Below, one piece after another: positions 33,069 through 43,290 of a stretch of DNA of 64,000 nt (position 1 is its first letter; every line of letters begins with the position of its first letter). The stretch is from assembly GCA_025594325.1 (NCBI GenBank), contig JANHCV010000004.1, positions 558,001 to 622,000 on the forward strand, written 5' to 3'. A program made the translations under genes and the position numbers. The notes under the pieces are model-generated. The model had not been told where the DNA came from. It made no database searches and worked only from the letters and a program-made list of their open reading frames with translations. Origin of the DNA: Blastocladiella emersonii ATCC 22665. Taxonomy: Eukaryota; Blastocladiomycota; Blastocladiomycetes; Blastocladiales; Blastocladiaceae.

Positions 33069-35177
33069 ATGGAAACGTGGGCTAACGCCACGATGTCCGA
33101 CGGGGCAGCGCCCGTGGGCGAGCTGCTCGCGTGGCAGGAACGAGCCGAGTGGAACCCGCTCGACTTCACCCCGGGCTACCTCGGCGTCAACAGCTTTCTC
33201 ATCTTCCACTCGATCCTCGTCATCATCCTCAATGGCATGGTCGTCTCGACCTCGCTCCGCAACGCTTCGATCATGAATAACGCCGCCAACGCGCTGTTCG
33301 TCGTCCTCTGGTACGTCGGTTTCACGGCCGCGGTCAGCTCCTGGTCCGGCTGACTCGTCCACTGCCGCCTCTCGGCTCTCGACTCTCGTAGCATCACGGA
33401 CACGGCGTACGGCGTCATTGTCTTCTTCACACGCATCATCCTCGCTGCGGAGCTGCAGTGGTCGAGGGTACAGCGACCGCCGTCGCATCAACATGGGCCC
33501 GCTCCTGACTGCTGCATCGTGTAGGCTCTCTGTGAGTTCAACTCGGGCTGCAACACCTTCTTCGTCACGGCCATCGTCGCGCACCTGCTGTGTATCAGCG
33601 GGGAACGCTTCCTTTCGGTCGTACTGTTCAAGCCCATGTCGCGCGAGCTCGTCTACCTTGCCATCGGCGGCGCCTACTCGATTGGCATCGCCAACCTGAT
33701 CCTGCACAGCGTTGGCGGGAGCAAGTCGGTCATCAGCACGAGCGGGCTATACTGCTACCCATCGTACGGTCTCCCTCCCCGTCTACAATCGTGCGAGAGT
33801 CCACTCTAACAAATCCGGAACGACGCGCGGACAGTGCCTTCAGGACCTGGTTGTCACTTTTTGATGTATCCGTGTTGCTGGCCAACTTCGGCCTCATGAT
33901 CCGTACGTGCCAGCATTCCTGCCCATCCTTGCTCGCCGCGCCGCGCCCGCTCATCCCCGACCCGCCCGCCCGCCCGTGTAGAGGTGTACGCGCTGATCAT
34001 CCACAAGCTGCGCGCCTCGTACAAGGCCATCCAGGGCTCGCCGCGGTCCGAGTCCTCGGCCGACCACACGTCCTCGCGCCGGGACGACTCTGTGTCGCAG
34101 GTCTCGCAGCTCCGCCACGCGCCCAGCACCGAGCTCGCACGCTGTACGTCCACGCTCGCTTGTCCGCACTCGTTCGCTCAGCGAAACTGACACCACGGCA
34201 GCCCCCGGCAACCAGATCGTCTCGTCCTCCGGACCCACGCCCAACGTCTCACAGGGCGTTACCAGCGTGTACGTCCAACTCCTTCGCGACTTGAATTGGG
34301 ACCCGCCAACTCACTCGTCGCCACGACGTGTAGCACCAGCACCGGCGGCGGCAGCGGCGGCGGCGCGCGGAGTCCGTCACCTCTCCTGATCACCGGGACC
34401 GCCGTGATCCCGAACGGGTCGGCCACGTCGCTGCCGAGCATGAACACCGAGACCGCGTCGATCGCCACGACCGCGACCACTCAGGCCGGCCCGTCCAAGC
34501 CGCAGATGAAGCAGAGCCGCAAGACGCGCGCGCGCGAGAACCAGATCCAGCGCAAGATCGCGATGCGCGGCGTCATGACGCTGTTCAGCTTCAGGTACGC
34601 GTCGCTGGTCGCGCTGCGGTTCCCTTTCTCCGGCGACTAACACTGCGCTCCTTCTAGCTTCACGCTCATCCCGTTCGTCATCGGCTTGGTCCGGTACTAC
34701 ATCACGGGTAACCGGACTGATCCCGTCTTTGACGTCAGTACGTGGTCACTTCTCATTTCTTGCTCGCCGCGATCATGATCACTCACCGCCGTCCCGACTC
34801 GCGCGCGGTTAGTCTTCGTCACCAGCAAGTTCTTCTCCGAGACCATCGACCCGCTGATCATCCTGACCATGGACCCGCGCATCCGCAAGGCCGTGTTCGA
34901 CGTGTTCATGCCGTGGCTGAACCGGTTCAACGAGCGCCGCGCGCGCCGCCGCCTCGCCAAGAAGAAGCAGGACAACCCGTCGGCCGCGAGCAGCATGGTC
35001 TCGACAACACCCTCGACGCGCACCAACCTCGTCGGCGCCGCGGCGCTCACCAAGAAACCACCACCCGCGATCCAGACGACCCGGCTCACGTCCGGCATCA
35101 ACGCGGCCATGGCGCCGAACCCGGTCGCGCCTTCCGCGCCGCAGTCGCCGACCGCGCCGGATCCGAACCGCGTGTGA
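33069..35177 (+). CDS. Rhodopsin-class 7TM receptor B
   Basis: Nine exons (33069-33310, 33392-33467, 33525-33763, 33835-33902, 33982-34143, 34202-34268, 34334-34594, 34658-34737, 34813-35177) give 519 residues. All junctions keep frame, and several introns show a CTAAC branch. Class A features are Cys109 at TM3, ERF at 133-135 followed by KPMS (rhodopsin has ERY...KPMS at this place), GLYCYPS in the second extracellular loop, and DPLIILTMDPRIR ending TM7, with Lys404 seven residues before Asp411. The third cytoplasmic loop (about 215-360) is long and Ser/Thr/Gly-rich. It is the most divergent of the four paralogs and has three extra introns. Three intron positions (before VYAL, in the loop, and before TM7) are shared with the others. 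I infer G-protein signalling at the plasma membrane, ligand unknown. Confidence 0.75.
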
Positions 35178-35258
35178 GAGCGCGGCGGGTGTGTGACTTT
35201 TACTACTACAATGTATCTGTTTCTTAGCCGTTTGCGCTCGGTCGATCGAGGCAGGCGG

Positions 35259-35278
35259 AGACGCGTGCCATCACGTCG
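35259..35278 (-). promoter_or_regulatory. Partial E-box/MCB motif before I-BAR gene
   Basis: On the minus strand: GACGTGATGGCACGCGTCTC. It is in reversed orientation relative to the gene, about 190 bp before the start at 35460. The E-box is one base off. Confidence 0.3.
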
Positions 35279-35459
35279 CCGATCAAAACGTATCAGCCAC
35301 GGCGTGACGCACTGAGCCACCTGCGGCGCCCAGCGAGGCTTGCTCGCCCCCGTGGCGAGTGCCTGTGCAAACCTTCAGGCCACTTCGAGCAGGTCGGGTC
35401 CGCGGATTCTCTCCCCTCCGCGAACCGACGGCCTGCAACGTATCACCACCACCACCATC

Positions 35460-36777
35460 ATGAACGACGAACCCGCGACGACCATGGGCACCCCGCAGCT
35501 GGCTGCGGTGGGCACGCTAACGTCAACCATGTCCAGTGCCTCGGGCGCGCAGCCGCAGGTCATCGCGACCATCTCGATGACCGAGATCCTCGAGGCCCAG
35601 GAGGCGTACAAGGAGGTGATGAAGGCGTCGCTCGCGTACCGCAAGTACATGCGCGGCATGACCAAGCACGCGCGGGCGTTCGCCGACTCGCTCATGCAGT
35701 TTGCCAAGGCGACCGAGGGATCCGCCGACGAGGAGAGCGTGTTCGCTATCCGCCAGTACGCCGCGATGCAGCTCCTGTTTGCCGCGGGCAACGAGGCTAT
35801 GGTACGTCGGCGAGTATCCACCGCACATCACCGCAGGCCGGCTGACGCTGACGCTGCTTTTTCGCTCCGTTGCGTAGACGGACCTCGTCGACTCGCAGTT
35901 CGACGCGCCGCTCAAGGCCAACTACGCCAACCACAAGTCGAACGTCAAGTTCAACGCCGAAAAGTACAAGCGCGCCAAGGAGCAGCACGCGCGGCAGATG
36001 AAAGTCCTCGAGCGCGAAGAGGCCCGCGCGACCAAGAACGTGCGCTCGGACCTCAACGCGTTCCAGGACACCCTGCGCGAGCTGTCGCGCATGGCCACTT
36101 CCATTGAGATCGTCAAGAACGATCACTTTGACAGCGTCGTCGACGAGGAGCGCCGCAACGCCGCCTTCGTCGCCGAGCGGTGCGCCGACTGGATCGGCCT
36201 CGAGTGCAACGTGCTCTTCTCCAAGGTCTTCAAGCACGGCGAGGAGGCGCTCGCCGTCCTCGACGGCCAGGTGCCCGTCCCGCTGCCCGGGTCGCAGGAC
36301 GCCGTCACCTGGACCCTGGCCCGCGGCGAGGCTGGGTCCGCGGCCAACCAGCAGCAGCAGCAGCAGCAGCAGTCGTCATCCGCGGGCGCTAGCGCGGCCA
36401 GCCGCCGTGTCTCGGCCCCGCTCCCCGTCACGGCGCTCCGCGACACGCCCACGATGCGCCCGCTCTCGACGCTGACACGGCCACAGGCGCATACCGCGAC
36501 GCGCGTCCTCTCGGGTCGCCCGGACGGCGCCACGGAGACGTCGACGGGCTCACTCGGTCGCCGCGCGGCCACCGGCATGCTCAACACGGCGGGGCTGAGA
36601 GGCTCGTCAGCCTCGCTCACGGCCGGGAACAAGTTCGGGTCGCTCCGCCGCGCGCTCGCGCCGATGCTGGACGACGCGGAGGCGGAGGCGGGTGAGGACG
36701 AGGCGATTGCTGCGGCGGCAGCCGAGGCGGGTGGCAGCCGGCCCGGACGGCCGGACACGCTGGCCGGGGTCCAGTGA
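35460..36777 (+). CDS. I-BAR (IMD) domain protein
   Basis: Two exons (35460-35801, 35878-36777) give 413 residues. Residues about 35-250 form a long helical domain. It contains QEAYKEVMKASLAYRKYM near the start and EERRNAAFVAERCADW near the end, the latter matching the EERRRFxFLVEKxC signature of IMD/I-BAR domains that bend membranes outward and bind phosphoinositides. The tail is disordered, with an eight-Gln run and Ser/Thr-rich blocks, and ends in an acidic Ala-rich stretch. No SH3 or WH2 module is evident. Likely role: a plasma-membrane or endosomal scaffold linking lipid curvature to actin or TOR signalling, as Ivy1 does in yeast. That is family inference. Confidence 0.65.
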
Positions 36778-37204
36778 CAGGAGACAAGTCCAGGGATCCG
36801 GGCCGCACTGAATACGTTGTCGTAAACCGTAATAAACCCCTAGCTATGTCACAGCCATTCTCCCACGTTAGTAGCCCGCGGACAGTCGCGAACAGAAACA
36901 AGGTGCGAACACCGCGCGCCGCTCACGTGATTGTTCGTCGCGTCTCGCACGCGCGTCCCGCAGTCCGCGCAACCTAAATTCGGGTCGCGCGTTACCTTCT
37001 TGAGTACCTGCGGCCCGGATATCCGAAACGGGACACAGTCTCCCACGTTTATTCGCTACATCAAGCGCCCGCCAGCAATGCGTAACTCTAGTGGATGATT
37101 CCAGGCCCCAGACGCCAACTCAACATCTCCGACTATATGCAATCGAATGTCATTCGAGCTCTTGACTGAAACTTCTTGCTACTGCTGATCAAGCCCTCCT
37201 CGCC
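36778..37204. other. Intergenic region, promoter of receptor C
   Basis: 427 bp with no gene. It holds the composite motif at 36923-36944 and two copies of TCTC(C)CACGTT (about 36857 and 37039). Confidence 0.55.
36923..36944 (+). promoter_or_regulatory. Composite promoter motif upstream of receptor C
   Basis: TCACGTGA (36923-36930), TTGTT, CGTCGCGTC (36936-36944), about 280 bp before the start codon. GTCTCGCAC follows instead of preceding the E-box here. Confidence 0.55.
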
Positions 37205-38843
37205 ATGGTCGATCCGTCGCGGATACCCGAAAACGCGACCTACATCCAGAGCCTCAAAGAATGGAGCTTGCGCACATGGAATCCGTACGACTTTGACTGG
37301 AACTTCCCGTCAAAGCCGCTCAACGGTTTCTTGCTCTTCCAAGCGGTCGTGGGCGTGATCCTAAACGGGATGATCCTGACTGCCGCGTACCGCTGCCGGC
37401 ACAAGGTCTTGACCAACGCGTCGAGTCGCCTTTCCGTCAACCTCTGCATGGGCTACCTCGTCTACGGCTCCTGCGTGACCGTGATGCGCATCGTCCTGGC
37501 GGCTGAGCTCGCGTGGCCCGAGTTGCTGTGCTACTTCTCGATGTGCACCAACGTGTGGGCGCTCGCGACCGGGTGCTTCACAAGTGCGATCACTTTCCCT
37601 GGCTTACGTTGCGCGTGGGTCACTGACGCGTAAGCGTGTAGTCACGAACGCTGCCATTGAGCGCTACGCCTCGATCGTGCTGCAAAAGTCCTTGACGAAG
37701 CGGCAGGCCAACCTCATGTCGCTTGTGGCGCAGATTCTCGCCTTTGGGTTTGTTTGTATCCATGCTGTCGGGCAACATCCGGTCATCTCCAACAGCGGGT
37801 GCGCTTCAGTCACCTTCGAGTTTCTGCGTGCATCTCGCTGACAGTCGATGGACGCGCGTCGCGTAGTGTCTACTGCTACCCCGCGTCCATGGGCCTGTTT
37901 CTCGGGACCATCGACAACGTGCTTCTCTCCATGCAGTCTGTTTCGATTGCGAGTACGTGCTCCACCGAGGTGCTACCAGGTCTTGCTTCTCACTCGCCTC
38001 GCTTGTTAGTCGTCTACGCGCTCGTGGTGCGCACCCTGCGCAAGGCTTCGCGCAAGATCAACAAGACCTCGACCAACAAGAGCGTCGAGAGCCTGCCGAC
38101 CATGGTCGCGAGCGGCAGCAAGCCAAGCGCATTATCTCCAGCTGCTTCGGTGCCAGCCGCCGAGCCCAAGTCGCTGGCGGTTACCGACCGCGCCGAGACG
38201 CGTACGTTCCACCGGCTACTATGTGATCGATTGTCTCTTACACAGCTCATGTAGTGTCGAGTGTGCTCACGACGGCCGCGGAGCTCCCAAACTCCTCGGC
38301 CCTCCAGCTCACGGATACGCGGACTTCAGCTCAGGCGCTCAACGGGTCCTCCCTCATGATCGCGGACCCGCGGGCCTCGGCCCAGGCGCTCAACTCTTCG
38401 CAGTCGGCCATCGGCGAGACCTCGAGCTCGGGGGCCGCGCAGCGCAAGCAGCAGCGGAAGCAAAAGGACGCGGCGCGGTCGCGCAACGCCGAGATCGAGC
38501 GGCGCATCGCGATTCGCGGGATCTGGTCGCTCATCGCGTCGCTGTTCACGTCCGTGCCGACGATCGCGTTCGTCGGACTGATGCTGAGTACGGGGAACCG
38601 CAACAGCGCCGCGTTCGACGCCTGTACGTGAGCTCGGATCCGTCGCGGGGTCGCGTCTCACTCACTCTTGCCTCTCGTGTAGACTACATGGTGAGCAAGC
38701 TTATCACCGAGATCGCCGACCCGGTCATCCTCTTGACCATGGACATTCGCTTCCGCAGCGCCGTCATCGAGACGTTTTTCTGGTGGCTCCCTCAAAAGGC
38801 CAGGTCGACAGATAACTTGAATCGGTCAAATGCGGCTCTGTGA
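37205..38843 (+). CDS. Rhodopsin-class 7TM receptor C
   Basis: Six exons (37205-37583, 37642-37798, 37867-37952, 38010-38201, 38255-38623, 38683-38843) give 447 residues. Exons 2, 3 and 6 match receptor A exactly in length (157, 86, 161 nt). Features are an N-glycosylation-type Asn in the ectodomain, TM1-2 with YRCRHKVLTNASSRLSVNL, Cys in LLCYF at TM3, E133-R134-Y135, VYCYPAS in the second extracellular loop, a TSVPT TM6 motif, and DPVILLTMDIRFR closing TM7 with Lys400 seven residues before Asp407. The long third loop is Ser/Ala/Gln-rich and disordered. An alternative acceptor six bases upstream of 38255 (CACAG) would change two residues. Expected at the plasma membrane; ligand unknown. Receptor D lies 430 bp downstream in tandem. 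Confidence 0.8.
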
Positions 38844-38959
38844 ATCCGATTTGCTCGGCAACCCTTTCTGCCTCAGGTGTATATATCTATTTTCCCTTCG
38901 ATAAAGCGATTTGCATGCGTTGACCATGGTTGAGCGCCAGTGTCTCGCATGTCTCGCGT

Positions 38960-38992
38960 GTCTCGCACAGTCACATGATTTCGCAACGCGTC
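38960..38992 (+). promoter_or_regulatory. Composite promoter motif upstream of receptor D
   Basis: GTCTCGCAC (38960-38968), TCACATGA (38971-38978, one-base E-box variant), then CAACGCGTC (38984-38992), about 300 bp before the start at 39273. Further GTCTCGC words lie just upstream. Confidence 0.6.
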
Positions 38993-39272
38993 CTCGCTGG
39001 TTTCCCGCTCCCCGTCTCGCGGTTCCCGGTATGTGGTCAGTCCGTTAACTGGGCGCGAAAAGCTTACCCGGTGCAACGAGATCACACGCTCCCCGTCTCC
39101 CATGGTACTTGAGAGGGCCGCCTGGCGCTGATCGGTGCTTGGCCTTGGGTGCCCGCCGCCAGCACAAGGGGGCGCTTGCGCTCGTGATCGTGCCTTGCGC
39201 TCCGTCAATGGAACTGCCCGACTCTTTTTGCAACTGAAGCTCGCCTTGTTGTAACTCTAAAAACCAGAAACC

Positions 39273-40834
39273 ATGCAGCCAAATCTAAGCATCATCAATC
39301 TCTCCGAATGGGATGTGGGCGGACGACTGTGGAACTCGCTGGATTTCGATAGCGGCTTCCCCTACGCGCCGCTCAACGCGTACTTGCTGATCCAAGCGAT
39401 CGCGGGCGTCACGCTCAACTCAATGATCTTGTTCGCCGCGATCCGGTGCCGTCAAAAGGTCTTGACGAACGCTTCGAGTCTGCTGTCGCTCAACCTCTGC
39501 GCCGGCCATCTGCTCTATGGGGCTTGTATCATCGCGATCCGAATCTCGCTCGTCATCGACTACAGCTGGCCCGAGCCGCTGTGCTACTTCAACCAGGCCG
39601 TGACCGTGTACTTTGTCGGGACGACGTGTTTCACGAGTACGGCTTCGCGATCGCCGCTGCGCTGACGGTGCTGACCGAAAGTGTCCATCGCGTAGTCCTC
39701 AACGTGGCGCTCGAGCGCGTCATGTCCATCATCCGGCTCAAGAGCCTGACCATGAAGCAGACCGCAATCTTGTGCATCATCGCCCAGGGGTTGTCGCTCG
39801 CGTTCATGCTTCTCCACTCGCTCGGCCATCGCCCGGTCATTGGCGTCAGCGGGTCTGTACTACTTGTGTCGGCTGGCTACGTTTTCCCGGCTAACGCCCG
39901 ACGAGTAGAATCCTCTGCTACCCAGCCGCGATGGGCGAGGCGCTCGGTGCAGTCGACATTGTCATTCTCGCACTGCAGACGATCTTGATCCCGAGTACGT
40001 TACCCGCTTCCTCGTGTCCCACCGTCGCTGACCTCGTCCCATCGCCCCAAGTCGTGTACTACGCCATCGTCAAGACGCTGCGCAAGGCGTCCAAGAAGCT
40101 TGACTCGTCCGGCGCTTCGCAGAGCAACAACCCGTCGTCGGTCACCGGGTCCATGACCAAGTCCGCCTCGGTATCAGTGACGCCGGAGCCCAAGTCGCTC
40201 TCCGTTGCGGGTCGCACTGATACACGTACGTGACCTTCATCGGTTGTACTGGAGGACGGCCGTACTGACACCGCATCTTGTAGAAACGAGCGGCCTCGCG
40301 CGCGCCTCCTCGGCCCTCGCCGACGTGCCGAGCTCCTCGGCCCTTGTACTCGCACAAAGTCCGTCGACAGCAAGTGACACCCCGACGACCACAATCACGA
40401 CTGCGACTGCGACAGTGACGGTGACTGCTTCTGCACCTGCGAGCTCGCCGCGCAAGCCCCGCGGCACCCAGTCCATGTCCAGGTCGCGCAACGCCGCGAT
40501 GGAGCGTAAGATCGTGCTCCGCGGCATCTTCTCGCTGATCGCGTCGCTTTTCACGACGATGCCGACCATGATGTTTGTCGGGCTACTCGTATCGTCCGGC
40601 AAGCGGACCAGCGGCGCGTTCGATGCGTGTACGTTTTCCTGCGTGTGCTCCGCCCTCTAATCTCGTTTCGCTAACTCGAACCCGCTCGTAGACTACATGA
40701 TCAGCAAGCTCATCACGGAGATTGCCGACCCGGTGATCCTGCTCACCATGGACCCGCGGTTCCGCAACGCTATGGTCGAGACTTACTTTTGGCGCCTCCC
40801 ACAGTCATGGCTGCCCAGCTCGACCAGCCGGTAG
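39273..40834 (+). CDS. Rhodopsin-class 7TM receptor D
   Basis: Six exons (39273-39636, 39696-39852, 39909-39994, 40052-40225, 40284-40628, 40692-40834) give 422 residues. The architecture is that of receptors A and C, including 157- and 86-nt exons 2 and 3. TM1-2 reads AIRCRQKVLTNASSLLSLNL, TM3 Cys sits in PLCYF, and the DRY-equivalent is E128-R129-V130, so the Tyr is replaced. The second extracellular Cys is in ILCYPAAMG. TM7 ends DPVILLTMDPRFR, with Lys381 seven residues before Asp388. The third loop is Thr-rich with a simple TATATVTVTA stretch. The second intron opens GTCTGT instead of the usual GTACG. Tandem with receptor C, it is likely a product of local duplication. Confidence 0.8.
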
Positions 40835-40963
40835 TGACGTAGTCGAAATAGCCTTGGTTTATTTGTATACAATCGTTCTTGCACATCAAAAAATGTGCCC
40901 GTCGTCTCCCCGCCAAATTTGACACCCAAGCGCGCGGCGCGGCGCGACGCGTCTCGCGTCCAC

Positions 40964-40996
40964 GTCTCGCATCGCCACGTGATATTGCGACGCGTC
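40964..40996 (+). promoter_or_regulatory. Composite promoter motif upstream of FHA gene
   Basis: GTCTCGCAT (40964-40972), CCACGTGA (40975-40982), then GCGACGCGTC (40987-40996), in the usual order but only about 90 bp before the start codon at 41065. Confidence 0.55.
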
Positions 40997-41064
40997 CCGA
41001 TTCCAGCCCAGCCCCGTTTACTCCGCGCGCGGGCTCTTCAACCCTCTGAGCTCTCCTGGAACGC

Positions 41065-41902
41065 ATGACGACTGCAAGCGTAACTATGTCAATGCAGCTG
41101 CCACCACGCTACACCTCGTCGCTGCGCCGCGCCGACTCGGTGCTCGACCAGTCGAGCCTCGTGCAGCAGCTGGCCATCCAGCACCACCACCACCACCACC
41201 TCGCGCCCGCGCCTCTGCCACCACCGACGCTGCCCGGCCACCTCCTCGTCGCGGCGTACGCCAAGCTCGAGTCAGCACACCCCGAGAGGTACCCGAGCTA
41301 CTTCCTGCGCACGCTGCACGCGAGCGTCGGGCAGCGCGGGACGGCCGAGATCGCGCTCCCGGGCGCCGAGATCCAGCCGCGCCACGCGACCATCGCCTAC
41401 AACTTCTGCCTGCAGCGGTTCGAGCTCACGGTCCTCGCGCACGCCGGCGCCGTGGTTAACGGCGCGCGGGTCGACCGCAACGTCGCGGCTGAGCTGCAGC
41501 ACTTGTACGCCGCATCACGCGCTGCGCGACGGGAAACTGACGTAGCGGTTGTGTAGCTCGCGCATCACCATCGGCACCTGCTCGTTCCACTTCCTGCTGC
41601 CGCGCGCGCACGACCCGGACGTCGTGTTCCGGTCGTACCTGACGTCGCCGAGCGACGCGCCCGCGTTCCCGTACCCGCACGTCCGCGCGCCCGCGTCGCC
41701 CGCGGGACCCGTTGGGCCGCTCATGTCCGGGCTTGCACAACCCGTTGTCGAGCACCACCACCATCACCACCGTGGCGGGCTGCCGTCGTGCCGCAGCGTG
41801 GCCAAGAAGGCGTTCGAGGAGGATGTCGAGGACGGCGAGGCGCGGCCGCGGAAGAAGCTGCGCGCGATCGTGAGCGGCGGCGGCGGGATGGGCGCTCTGT
41901 GA
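41065..41902 (+). CDS. FHA-domain protein, Fhl1-like
   Basis: Two exons (41065-41504, 41557-41902) give 261 residues. AYAKLES precedes a forkhead-associated domain: YFLRTLHASVGQ, then RHATIAYNFCLQRFEL, then a VNGARV turn, then SRITIGTCSFHFLLP after the intron. This order is that of the FHA domain in Fhl1-type transcription factors. Fhl1 has a forkhead DNA-binding domain after the FHA and none is present here, so it may act as a phosphothreonine-binding adaptor. Two natural runs of six His flank the domain. The basic AKKAFEEDV...RPRKKLR tail may be a nuclear signal. It converges on the SWAP gene with 70 bp between stop codons. Confidence 0.7.
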
Positions 41903-41972
41903 GGGCGCGGTCAGGTGGGCGTGGATTAGACTAGGATAGACTCTCGTGTATACTCCGCTGCTGCTGCTGCTG

Positions 41973-43121
41973 CTACTCGTCGTCGTCGTCGTCATCGTCG
42001 CTGCTCGCGTACGCGACTAGACCCGGCTTCGCTGCTGGGGGTCTCGTCGGCCGTGGTGGTTGATCCACAACGACGGCTGGCGCCTGATCCTCCTGTTCCA
42101 GCGACGCGTCCGCGACGGCCGGCGCCGGCGCGACCGCGTTACTCTGCACCAAGGCGCGGAACGACGTGTACATCGGGTGCCACGGGTTGAGGAACGCGAA
42201 CCGCGGATCCCTTCCTTGCCGCTCGCGCAGCCGCGCCTCGAGCCCCGGACCCGCGCGGGCGACGGCGCGCGCGGTCGCCTTGATGGCGCTCATGTCGATG
42301 GTTGGGCCCTGCGCTCGCGGCTGCGGCTGCGGCACAGGTTCCGGTTCGGCCTCAGGCGCCGGTTCGGGCGCAGGCTCGACCCACGTCCCGTCGAGCATCG
42401 CAGCGACGACCTTGCGAAAGTACCCGTGGCCAGGTCCCGCGGCGCGGAGGAACGCGAACCGCGGGTCCGTCGCCTGTTTCCCCGCGATGGTGGTCTCGGC
42501 GAGCCGCGGGTCGGGCTGCCGCGCGATCACGGCGGCCGTCTTGTGCAGGATGGCGACGAGTTGCGGGTCCGAGGGCTAGTGGGAGTACTGTGAGTGGGGG
42601 TCGCGTGAGGGTGGGATGGGAGAGGGCACCTTGACGTCCGGGTCGAGCAGCGAGTAGTCAAAGTGGATCTCGTTGTGCGGGGCGTTGGGCTCACGGTCCC
42701 GACGTTGCCGCTTCGACGGCGGGCGCAACACCTCGGCATCGTCGCCGTCGCCGTTCTCTGAGTCAGCTCGCGCGCGCGAAGTTGGCGACACGTCGGGCTC
42801 GCCGTCCCCGTCGTCGGCAGCCAGGTCGCGATACCGCTCGTCATCGAGCTCCTCGTCACTCACATCCGCATCCTCCTCCTCGACACCCGCACCACGGCCC
42901 CCGACCTCGTGCGGCCCGTTCAGGAGATGCCGCACGTCGTAGCGGTCGACGCGCTCGCCATGCCACTCGGTCAGCTCCTCCTCGTCGCCTACGGCGTCAC
43001 CGTCGCCGATCAAGGCGCGAGACCGCTCACTGACCTCGCGGATCGGCACGCGGGTCCCGGAGACGCTCAGTCGCGCGTCCGACAGTTCATTGCATTGAGT
43101 TAGGCGGTTCATGGGTTTCAT
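41973..43121 (-). CDS. SWAP-family splicing regulator (DRY_EERY plus two SURP domains)
   Basis: Two exons (43121-42630, 42575-41973) give 364 residues. The N-terminal half carries the DRY_EERY domain (VDRYDVRHLL, then DDERYRDL), followed by an acidic Glu/Asp stretch and a basic PPSKRQRRDRE. Exon 2 holds two SURP modules, each ending in DPRFAFL (about residues 169-215 and 255-305), separated by a Pro/Glu-rich linker, and an acidic Asp run at the C-terminus. SURP domains bind SF1 or SF3A-type partners in early spliceosomes. The family regulates alternative splicing. No C-terminal RS domain is visible, unlike animal SWAP. A second in-frame ATG at 43112 is an alternative start. Confidence 0.75.
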
Positions 43122-43290
43122 TCAACTGATGGTACAGCGCGAGTCGGGATGCGAGTCGGGACGCGAGTCGCTCTCGGAGTCCGAGGCCGAGCTCGAGGGT
43201 GGGGACCGCGAGGCGCGGCGACGAGGCTACTACGCAAGGACAACGGGGGATTATTAACACACACGCAGACGGAAGACGAGTGGCGGGGTA

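Noticed and set aside
41181-41198. His6 tract as an engineered tag
   Set aside because: It lies in a natural gene with local splice signals and codon bias, and a second tract occurs later. Not a cloning artefact.
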